A DNA stretch of 13,591 bases, taken from an uncultured Collinsella sp. GTDB taxonomy: Bacteria > Actinomycetota > Coriobacteriia > Coriobacteriales > Coriobacteriaceae. This document shows, in pieces, positions 6,307 through 11,757 of the stretch. The DNA lies in NCBI GenBank assembly GCA_902489855.1, contig CABUBS010000036.1, positions 1 to 13,591 of the forward strand, given 5' to 3'. A model generated the notes under the pieces. It had not been told where the DNA came from, made no database searches, and saw nothing but the letters and a program-made list of their open reading frames with translations. The first letter of the stretch is position 1, and every line of letters begins with the position of its first letter. Position numbers and translations under genes: made by a program.

Positions 6307-6867
6307 TTAGCCAAAGTAACGCTTGAGCAGGCCGGCGAAAGCCTTGCCGTGGCGAGCCTCGTCGCGGGCCATCTCGTGCACGGTGTCGTGGATAGCATCG
6401 AGACCGGCGGCCTTGGCGCGCTTGGCAAGATCGGTCTTGCCGGCGGTGGCGCCATTCTCGGCCTCAACGCGCATCTCGAGGTTCTTCTTGGTGGAATCGG
6501 TCACGACCTCGCCCAGGAGCTCGGCGAACTTGGCGGCGTGCTCGGCCTCCTCGTGGGCAGCCTTCTCCCAGTACAGGCCGATCTCGGGGTAGCCCTCGCG
6601 ATGAGCGACGCGAGCCATGGCCAGGTACATACCGACCTCGGAGCACTCGCCCTCAAAGTTGGCGCGCAGGTCGGCAACGATGTCCTCGGAGACGCCCTCC
6701 ATCTTGGCGACGCCCACGACGTGCTCGGCAGCCCACTCGAGCTGGCCCTCCTCCTGCTTCAGGAAACGAGAACCGGGAACGCCGCACTGGGGGCACTTGA
6801 AGTCCTCGGGCAGCTGGTCGCCGTCGAACTCTTCCACATAACCGCAAACGGGGCAAACAAACTTCAT
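6307..6867 (-). CDS. Rubrerythrin with N-terminal rubredoxin domain (reverse-rubrerythrin order)
   Basis: Cytoplasmic non-haem di-iron peroxidase that removes hydrogen peroxide in anaerobes using electrons passed through its rubredoxin centre. The 186-residue product starts MKFVCPVCGY; Cys5, Cys8, Cys25 and Cys28 form the rubredoxin-like Fe(Cys)4 site. The ferritin-like four-helix domain follows (about residues 60-186), with di-iron ligand stretches FEGECSEVGMYLAMARVA, KAAHEEAEHAAKFAELLG, VEAENGATAG and VHEMARDEARHGKAF. Classical rubrerythrin has the rubredoxin part at the C-terminus; this order is reversed. The start at 6867 has AAAGGA upstream; an open extension to 6972 is rejected because it runs through the promoter and leader. 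Monocistronic, with its own promoter and terminator. Confidence 0.93.
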   Translation of the reverse strand: MKFVCPVCGYVEEFDGDQLPEDFKCPQCGVPGSRFLKQEEGQLEWAAEHVVGVAKMEGVSEDIVADLRANFEGECSEVGMYLAMARVAHREGYPEIGLYWEKAAHEEAEHAAKFAELLGEVVTDSTKKNLEMRVEAENGATAGKTDLAKRAKAAGLDAIHDTVHEMARDEARHGKAFAGLLKRYFG

Positions 6868-6902
6868 GATTCGATCCTTTCGATCGATGGCGATTGTGCG
6901 CT

Positions 6903-6933
6903 CGTCCGGTCCCGTAAGGGCCCTCTCCGGACG
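6903..6933 (-). promoter_or_regulatory. Hairpin in the rubrerythrin 5' leader
   Basis: Arms CGTCCGG (6903-6909) and CCGGACG (6927-6933) pair perfectly; inside, CCC and GGG can form a second short stem on a 4-nt loop. It lies in the mRNA leader between the predicted start near 6945 and the ribosome site. Role unknown: mRNA stability or translation control are both possible. Confidence 0.45.
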
Positions 6934-6951
6934 TGCGTCTTGACGAGTTCT

Positions 6952-6979
6952 ATTATCCATAAATGCAACCAAATGTGAA
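6952..6979 (-). promoter_or_regulatory. Promoter of the rubrerythrin gene
   Basis: On the minus strand TTCACA (6979-6974), 16 nt, GATAAT (6957-6952): 5/6 matches to both hexamers, in an AT-rich upstream region. Gives a leader of roughly 75-80 nt. Confidence 0.55.
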
Positions 6980-7025
6980 GCCTATTAGGAATGATTTTTA
7001 ATAAAACAATTTAAGCATGTGTAGA

Positions 7026-7105
7026 TGTTGATTGATTAACGATTGCTAGACCTCGTGCGACCTCCGATGAGTACAATCGGTCGAGCAAATGTTGACCAAT
7101 CAACA
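7026..7105 (+). promoter_or_regulatory. Candidate promoter and operators of the alcohol/aldehyde dehydrogenase operon
   Basis: TGTTGA-CCAA-TCAACA (7090-7105) is a perfect 6+4+6 palindrome; TGTTGA-TTGA-TTAACG (7026-7041) is a degraded copy 64 bp upstream. Between them TACAAT (7072-7077) matches the -10 consensus at 5/6, but no good -35 is seen. The downstream palindrome would sit near +1 to +20, suited to repression. The regulator is not in the window. Confidence 0.35.
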
Positions 7106-7123
7106 AATGAAGGAGCTTCCTTT

Positions 7124-8344
7124 ATGCATCTAGCCCGCCGCGCCTGGTGCCGAACGTATCAAACGGTTTTTCGCATCGCATTGCCGGTGCTGCCCTATAC
7201 CGAGCCACGCATTTTAGAGCACGCTGAGGAAGTGCCCGCAGTGCTTCAAAAGCGTTCAATACACCATGTTCTTATCGTGACAGATCCCGGCATTGCCCGT
7301 CTGGGGCTCACGGCACCGCTCGAGACAGCGCTCGCGTCCAAGGGAATTAGCGCTGCGGTCTATGCCGAAACACGTGCGAACCCCACGGTCTCAAACGTGG
7401 AGGAAGCGGCATCTCTGTATCGAGAGAGCGCCTGCCAGGCCATTATCGGCTTTGGCGGCGGTTCGGCCATGGACTGCGCCAAGGGCGTGGGCGCGCGCAT
7501 CGCGCAGCCAAAGAAGCCCATCAACAAGATGCGCGGCCTGTTGCGTATCCATCGTCGCCTGCCGCTGCTCATCGCCGTTCCCACCACGGCGGGCACGGGA
7601 AGCGAGGTCACGCTTGCAGCGGTAATTACCGACGACGAGACGCACTACAAGTATCCCATTAACGACTTTGTGCTGATCCCGCGCTTTGCGGTGCACGACC
7701 CCGAGTTTACGCGCGGCCTGCCCGCCTCCATTACGGGGCAAACGGGCATGGACGCCCTGACGCATGCCGTCGAGGCCTTTATCGGGCGCAGCACCACGCC
7801 CTATACGCGCAAGATGGCGCGCCAGGCGGTGCAGCTCATCCACGACAATTTGCTCGAGGCCTATGAGTGCGGTGGCAACATGCGTGCGCGCCGCAATATG
7901 CTTTCGGCGGCGTATAAAGCGGGCGTTGCCTTTACGCGCTCTTATGTTGGATACGTCCATGCCATCGCGCACAGCCTGGGCGGGCGTTACGGGATTCCCC
8001 ACGGCTTGGCCAACGCCATCATCCTGCCGCACATGCTTCGCGCCTATGGCGAAGCTGCTGCTCCCAAGCTCGCCGATCTCGCCCGCATGGCCGGCATTGC
8101 GCCGGCTAATGCGCTGGACAACGTGGCTGCTGAGGCCTTTATCGATTGGGTCGACCGCATGAACGCCGCCTTGGGCATACCCAAATATGTGACGGGCATT
8201 CGCCGCTCCGACATTCCTGAGATGGCGGCGCATGCCGATGCCGAGGCCAATCCCCTGTACCCCGTTCCGCTATTAATGGACCGCTTGGAGCTCGAGCATA
8301 TGTATGAAGTCGTTGCAGGTGGTATGTTTGAGGGCGAGAACTAG
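7124..8344 (+). CDS. Iron-containing alcohol dehydrogenase
   Basis: NAD(P)-dependent group III alcohol dehydrogenase, interconverting a primary alcohol or diol with the aldehyde or ketone; cytoplasmic. The 406-residue product begins at the ATG with AAGGAG (7110-7115) at 8-nt spacing; the open frame from TTG 7043 is not needed. The N-terminal nucleotide-binding part has IIGFGGGSAMDCAKG (residues 107-121) and VPTTAGTGSEVT. The helical C-terminal part has the metal ligands Asp210 and His214 (GMDALTHAVEA), His279 (YVHAIAHSLGG) and His293 (GIPHGLANA), in the family's spacing. Substrate cannot be told from sequence. It ends 8 bp before an aldehyde dehydrogenase gene, so the pair likely carries alcohol through aldehyde to acid or the reverse. 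Confidence 0.95.
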   Translation: MHLARRAWCRTYQTVFRIALPVLPYTEPRILEHAEEVPAVLQKRSIHHVLIVTDPGIARLGLTAPLETALASKGISAAVYAETRANPTVSNVEEAASLYRESACQAIIGFGGGSAMDCAKGVGARIAQPKKPINKMRGLLRIHRRLPLLIAVPTTAGTGSEVTLAAVITDDETHYKYPINDFVLIPRFAVHDPEFTRGLPASITGQTGMDALTHAVEAFIGRSTTPYTRKMARQAVQLIHDNLLEAYECGGNMRARRNMLSAAYKAGVAFTRSYVGYVHAIAHSLGGRYGIPHGLANAIILPHMLRAYGEAAAPKLADLARMAGIAPANALDNVAAEAFIDWVDRMNAALGIPKYVTGIRRSDIPEMAAHADAEANPLYPVPLLMDRLELEHMYEVVAGGMFEGEN

Positions 8345-8352
8345 GAGGGTCC

Positions 8353-9732
8353 ATGAACACCGAGGAAATTGCGTGCATCGTCGGCGATCAGCGCGCCTAC
8401 TTTAAGACGCACGCCACGTTTGATGTCGATGCTCGACGTCGTGCGCTCGTGAGTTTACGCGATGCGGTGCGGGCCCACGAGGCCGATATTGCCCATGCGC
8501 TCAAGACCGATCTGGGCAAGTCGCATGACGAGGCCTATATGTGCGAGATCGGCACGTCGCTTTCCGAGATTCGTCATCAGATCGCTCATGTGGCGCGATG
8601 GAGTCGTCCGCGCCTGCGTCCGTGCGACCTCGCTAACGCCGTGAGCGTGTGCAAGACGCAGTCCGTGCCCTATGGCGTCACACTCATCATGGCTCCGTGG
8701 AACTACCCGTTTTTGCTGACGCTCGAGCCACTCGCCGGCGCCCTTGCCGCGGGCAATACCGTGGTCATCAAGCCGAGCGCCTATGCTCCGGCATCGAGCG
8801 CGGTGCTCAAGCAAATCTGTGAAGAGGCATTTGATCCGCGCTTGGTGACGGTCGTCGAAGGCGGGCGTGCCGAAAACGAAGTGTTGCTCGATGAGTGCTG
8901 GGACAAGATCTTCTTTACCGGTAGCGTTCCGGTCGGCAAGCTCGTCATGGAGCGTGCAAGTAAAAACCTCACGCCCGTGACGCTTGAGCTGGGCGGAAAG
9001 AGTCCCTGCATCGTGGATGCGACGGCTAACTTGAAGGTCGCGGCACGCCGTATCGCCTTTGGTAAATGGCTCAACGTGGGGCAGACCTGCGTGGCGCCCG
9101 ACTACCTGCTGGTCGATACGCGCGTGCACGACGAGCTGCTGGGTCTCATCAAGGAAGAGACCCGCCGTATGTTTGGCGAGCATCCGCTCGATAACGAAGA
9201 TTACGGGCATATCGTCAACGCCAAGCATTTTGCGCGCGTGCGCGGGCTGATCGATCCCGATAAGGTTGTGCTTGGAGGTACCGCGCGCGAGACTTCGCTC
9301 AAGATCGAGCCGACGATTTTGGACGGCGTGTCCCCCGATGACGCCGTGATGCAGGAGGAGATTTTCGGCCCCATCTTGCCGGTGCTGACGTTTGAGAGCC
9401 TAGACGAGGCAGAGACGTTTATTACGGATTGCCCGACGCCGTTGGCCCTGTATATCTTTAGTCAAGACCGCGCAGTTCAGCAGCGCTTTGTGCGCTACGT
9501 GCCCTTTGGCGGCGGCTGCGTCAACGACACGATCATGCACCTGGCTACGAGCCATATGGGCTTTGGCGGCATGGGTGCGAGCGGCATGGGACAGTACCAT
9601 GGACGCGAGAGCTTCGATACGTTTAGCCACAAGAAGAGCATCGTGAACAAGGCAACCTGGCTGGACGTGCCATTCCGCTATGCTCCTTACGCAAGCTGGA
9701 AGCACAAATTCGTGCGCATGTTTGTGCATTAG
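8353..9732 (+). CDS. Aldehyde dehydrogenase, class-3-like
   Basis: NAD(P)-dependent oxidation of an aldehyde to its carboxylate; cytoplasmic. 459 residues, the shorter length typical of ALDH3/YwdH-type enzymes rather than the roughly 490-residue ALDH1/2 type. Key motifs: APWNYPF with Asn117, the cofactor-binding FFTGSVPVGK, LELGGKSP with Glu212 as general base, GQTCVAPDY with the catalytic Cys246, EEIFGPILPV, and the class-3-like end PFGGGCVNDTIMH followed by GFGGMGASGMGQYHG. No AdhE-type fusion. The ribosome site AGGAGG overlaps the stop codon of the upstream alcohol dehydrogenase, which argues for translational coupling. A hairpin follows at 9757. Confidence 0.95.
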   Translation: MNTEEIACIVGDQRAYFKTHATFDVDARRRALVSLRDAVRAHEADIAHALKTDLGKSHDEAYMCEIGTSLSEIRHQIAHVARWSRPRLRPCDLANAVSVCKTQSVPYGVTLIMAPWNYPFLLTLEPLAGALAAGNTVVIKPSAYAPASSAVLKQICEEAFDPRLVTVVEGGRAENEVLLDECWDKIFFTGSVPVGKLVMERASKNLTPVTLELGGKSPCIVDATANLKVAARRIAFGKWLNVGQTCVAPDYLLVDTRVHDELLGLIKEETRRMFGEHPLDNEDYGHIVNAKHFARVRGLIDPDKVVLGGTARETSLKIEPTILDGVSPDDAVMQEEIFGPILPVLTFESLDEAETFITDCPTPLALYIFSQDRAVQQRFVRYVPFGGGCVNDTIMHLATSHMGFGGMGASGMGQYHGRESFDTFSHKKSIVNKATWLDVPFRYAPYASWKHKFVRMFVH

Positions 9733-9756
9733 AATCAGATGACATAGGGATAAACA

Positions 9757-9792
9757 AAGTGGCCGCCCCCGCGTAAGCGAAGACGGCCACTT
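9757..9792 (+). terminator. Hairpin terminator after the aldehyde dehydrogenase gene
   Basis: AAGTGGCCG (9757-9765) pairs with CGGCCACTT (9784-9792); inside, CGC-GTAA-GCG forms an upper stem. The tail (TTCTCACG) is poor in T, so termination may be incomplete. Confidence 0.6.
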
Positions 9793-9996
9793 CTCACGAT
9801 GAAAACGTGTATCGGAGTTGGCAAGACCCGCAGCCACGGGTGCCATCCGTGTCCCTATCTTAGCTGTAAGCGTTCCGCCGCGCAAGCGTTGCGGCAAGCG
9901 ATTGAAAGACGCGGACGGGATGAATTTGTGTCCGCACGGGCCCGTAGACTTCTCAACTATGTTGTGGATGCTCGCTAATCGGTAATGGAGGCGCAC
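9793..9996. other. Gene-free stretch rich in potential RNA hairpins
   Basis: No convincing coding frame. Potential stems: GGCA-CCCG/CGGG-TGCC (9820-9844, 3-nt bulge), GCCGC/GCGGC (9877-9895), GCGGAC/GTCCGC (9911-9935) and the palindrome ACGGGCCCGT (9936-9945). I recognise no known riboswitch or small RNA, and no clear promoter. It could be a small RNA gene or a structured leader of the next gene. Confidence 0.25.
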
Positions 9997-10176
9997 GTGT
10001 TTGATGACGATGACCTGTTCGATCTGACAGACGATCCGTTTGAGTGGGATATGCTACTCGATGACGATGAGTTGGAGCAGGACCGTAAGAAGCGGCAGGG
10101 CAAGAAGGCGCGGGATGACGCTTCGAAAAAGCAGGACAAGCGTCGCCGAGGCCTGTTCGGCGGGCTCTTTGGGTGA
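9997..10176 (+). CDS. Small charge-segregated protein ending GLFGGLFG
   Basis: 59 residues from GTG 9997, which has GGAGG at 5-nt spacing; ATG 9985 in frame would add four residues but lacks a ribosome site. The first half is very acidic (FDDDDLFDLTDDPFEWD, then LLDDDELEQD), the second very basic (RKKRQGKKARDDASKK, then KRRR), closing with the tandem GLFG-GLFG. No transmembrane segment, signal peptide or cysteine. I do not recognise the family. The codon use and clean acidic-basic design argue for a real gene. The basic stretch could bind nucleic acid or self-associate with the acidic half; this is a guess. It sits 66 bp before a phosphoesterase gene with its own possible promoter. Confidence 0.65.
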   Translation: MFDDDDLFDLTDDPFEWDMLLDDDELEQDRKKRQGKKARDDASKKQDKRRRGLFGGLFG

Positions 10177-10202
10177 CTGTCTCATCGCCGCGTCTGTATA
10201 CT
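10173..10202 (+). promoter_or_regulatory. Candidate promoter of the phosphoesterase gene
   Basis: TATACT (10197-10202, 5/6) with GTGACT (10173-10178, 4/6) 18 nt upstream. The -35 overlaps the stop of the preceding small gene. Confidence 0.35.
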
Positions 10203-10242
10203 AAACAGGTCTTATACGCGCTGCGAAATGAGGGCATAGACG

Positions 10243-10788
10243 ATGATGTGGTTTACCGCCGATCTGCACCTGGGCGATACGAATATCTTGCACGACATGG
10301 ATCGACCGTTTGATTCGGTCGAGGAGATGAACCGCAAGGTCATCGATGCCATCAATGAGTGCGTGGCTGTGGACGACCGCCTCTATATCCTGGGAGACTT
10401 TACGTATCGCTTGCCCATGGCGGAGGCCGTGCTCCTGCGCGAGCGCATTGCCTGTCAGAACGTGACGCTCATCCGCGGTAACCATGACGGCGATTGGGAA
10501 GATCCGGACGCACCGCACATTTGGGATGACGTGCGCGATTACCTGGAAATTGCCCCCGGCTATGCCAAGGGACATCGCCTGGTTTTGAGCCATTACCCCA
10601 TGCTCAGTTGGAACGGCAAAGCGCGTGGCGCCATTATGCTGCACGGACATATCCACAGCAGGGGAGACCGCACCAACACGCGCAACCGTGATCGCGAACG
10701 CCCCATCTACCGCTACGATGTGGGCCTCGACGCCAATGGCTACAAGCCCGTAAACCGAGACCAGATCTTGAGCTTCTTTGGACTGTAG
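10243..10788 (+). CDS. Calcineurin-like metallophosphoesterase
   Basis: Compact 181-residue single-domain member of the metallophosphatase superfamily, expected to use two metal ions to hydrolyse a phosphoester; substrate unknown. Motifs in order: TADLHLGD (Asp7, His9), LGDF (Asp52), RGNHD (Asn80, His81, Asp82), LSHYPM (His117) and LHGHIHS (His134, His136, His138), the complete metal and catalytic set. The spacing and size resemble the YfcE-like and phage-type small phosphoesterases. No signal peptide, so cytoplasmic. AGGG lies 8 nt before the chosen ATG; the next ATG codon is also possible. A hairpin repeat follows 5 nt after the stop. Confidence 0.93.
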   Translation: MMWFTADLHLGDTNILHDMDRPFDSVEEMNRKVIDAINECVAVDDRLYILGDFTYRLPMAEAVLLRERIACQNVTLIRGNHDGDWEDPDAPHIWDDVRDYLEIAPGYAKGHRLVLSHYPMLSWNGKARGAIMLHGHIHSRGDRTNTRNRDRERPIYRYDVGLDANGYKPVNRDQILSFFGL

Positions 10789-10793
10789 CTTTC

Positions 10794-10834
10794 AAACCAC
10801 CATAAAGGGGACAGGCACCTTTGTGGTGGTTTTT
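10794..10834 (+). terminator. Repeat hairpin terminator, copy 1
   Basis: AAACCACCA (10794-10802), then T and AAAGG, pair with CCTTT, G and TGGTGGTTT (10818-10832): a 15-bp stem with one U-G pair and loop GGACAGGCA, ending in a short T run. A near copy (35 of 39 bases identical, loop included) lies at 11625. Confidence 0.8.
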
Positions 10835-10852
10835 CCATAGATTGGAGTCGTT

Positions 10853-11617
10853 ATGAAACAACTGCTTATTCGTGCCGACGATCTCGGCTATTCGTATGCC
10901 GTTGACTTAGGGATCGCCCGCAGCGTCGATGAGGGCCTGGTGTGCTCGGTGGGACTCATGCCAAATATGCCCGAGGCCGAGCATGGCTGGTCACTCGTGG
11001 CGGATGCTGACATTGCGGTGGGCCAGCATACCAACGTGTGCCTGGGCAAGCCGTGTGCCGATCCGGCACTCATTCCAAGCCTGCTCGATGAAAACGGTGA
11101 GTTCCATAGCAGCCGTACCTTCCGCGAGCGCTTTAAGCGTGGCGAGGAACTGATTGACTTCGACGAGGCATGCATTGAAATTCGTGCGCAGCACGATCAC
11201 TTTGTCGAGATCGTGGGTCGCGAGCCCGATTACTTTGAGGCCCACGCCGTTATGAGCAAAAACCTCAATCGAGCGATTTCGGCGGTGGCGCAGGAGCTGG
11301 GCCTTAAGGAGCAAAAGGCGAGCTTCGACCCCACGGCCGTGGTGCACTGCGGAGATACCGACCTGCGCATGGTGATGCATTCGATGGAGCCGGGCTACGA
11401 GCCTAAGGACTCGATTATGCAGACGGTTCGCGAGATGGCAGACGGCGAGACGGTCGTCTTCGTGTGCCATCCGGGCTATCTCGATCGCTTTATCCTAGAG
11501 AATAGTTCGCTTACGACCGATCGCACCAAGGAAGTCGATGCACTGATCGACCCCGAGCTGCGGGCGTGGCTCGAGGCTCAGGACGATCTGCATCTGATTG
11601 ACTACCGCGACCTGTAA
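10853..11617 (+). CDS. ChbG/HpnK (YdjC-like) carbohydrate deacetylase
   Basis: Predicted metal-dependent deacetylase of the YdjC family, which in characterised members removes an acetyl group from oligosaccharides such as chitobiose. The 254-residue product has the N-terminal LIRADDLGYS with Asp9/Asp10, GQHTNVCLG with His59 (family GxHxxL), DYFEAHAV with His131 (family DSHxH, here Glu in place of Ser-type residues) and VCHPGYLD with His206. The first histidine of the DSHxH pair is replaced, so metal binding may differ from ChbG itself. No chitobiose transport genes are nearby, so the substrate is open. GGAG lies upstream of ATG. The gene is bracketed by the two copies of a 39-bp hairpin repeat. 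Confidence 0.88.
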   Translation: MKQLLIRADDLGYSYAVDLGIARSVDEGLVCSVGLMPNMPEAEHGWSLVADADIAVGQHTNVCLGKPCADPALIPSLLDENGEFHSSRTFRERFKRGEELIDFDEACIEIRAQHDHFVEIVGREPDYFEAHAVMSKNLNRAISAVAQELGLKEQKASFDPTAVVHCGDTDLRMVMHSMEPGYEPKDSIMQTVREMADGETVVFVCHPGYLDRFILENSSLTTDRTKEVDALIDPELRAWLEAQDDLHLIDYRDL

Positions 11618-11624
11618 GGCTCCC

Positions 11625-11663
11625 AAACCACCACAATGGGGACAGGCGCCTTTGTGGTGGTTC
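11625..11663 (+). repeat. Repeat hairpin, copy 2
   Basis: AACCACCACAA (11626-11636) pairs with TTGTGGTGGTT (11652-11662); loop region GGGGACAGGCG matches copy 1 at 10794. It lies 7 nt after the ChbG-like stop and has no T run; the real terminator follows immediately. Confidence 0.75.
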
Positions 11664-11664
11664 T

Positions 11665-11699
11665 GGCGCCGTTGCCATTATGGCGGCGGCGCCTTTTTT
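11665..11699 (+). terminator. Rho-independent terminator after the ChbG-like gene
   Basis: A 12-bp stem (11665-11676 with 11682-11693, two G-U pairs) around loop ATTAT, followed by six Ts. Strong terminator. Confidence 0.9.
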
Positions 11700-11757
11700 G
11701 TCCGCGTGCCGCGGTAGAGTGTAGGCAGTTGAAATGTGCGTCCATCGAGGAGCTGCT

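Noticed and set aside
6868..6972. N-terminal extension of rubrerythrin to 6972
   Set aside because: Would cover the predicted promoter and leader hairpin; the internal ATG with AAAGGA gives the canonical rubredoxin start.
7391..8233. 280-codon minus-strand open frame opposite the alcohol dehydrogenase
   Set aside because: Antisense shadow without motifs; the plus-strand gene has all metal ligands.
9820..9945. Known riboswitch or tRNA/SRP/6S RNA in the gap before the small gene
   Set aside because: I could not match conserved motifs of any of these; only generic hairpins are visible.
10794..11663. The two 39-bp hairpins as attachment sites of an integrated element
   Set aside because: No integrase lies between them and the enclosed gene has host-like codon use; repeated hairpins are the simpler reading.
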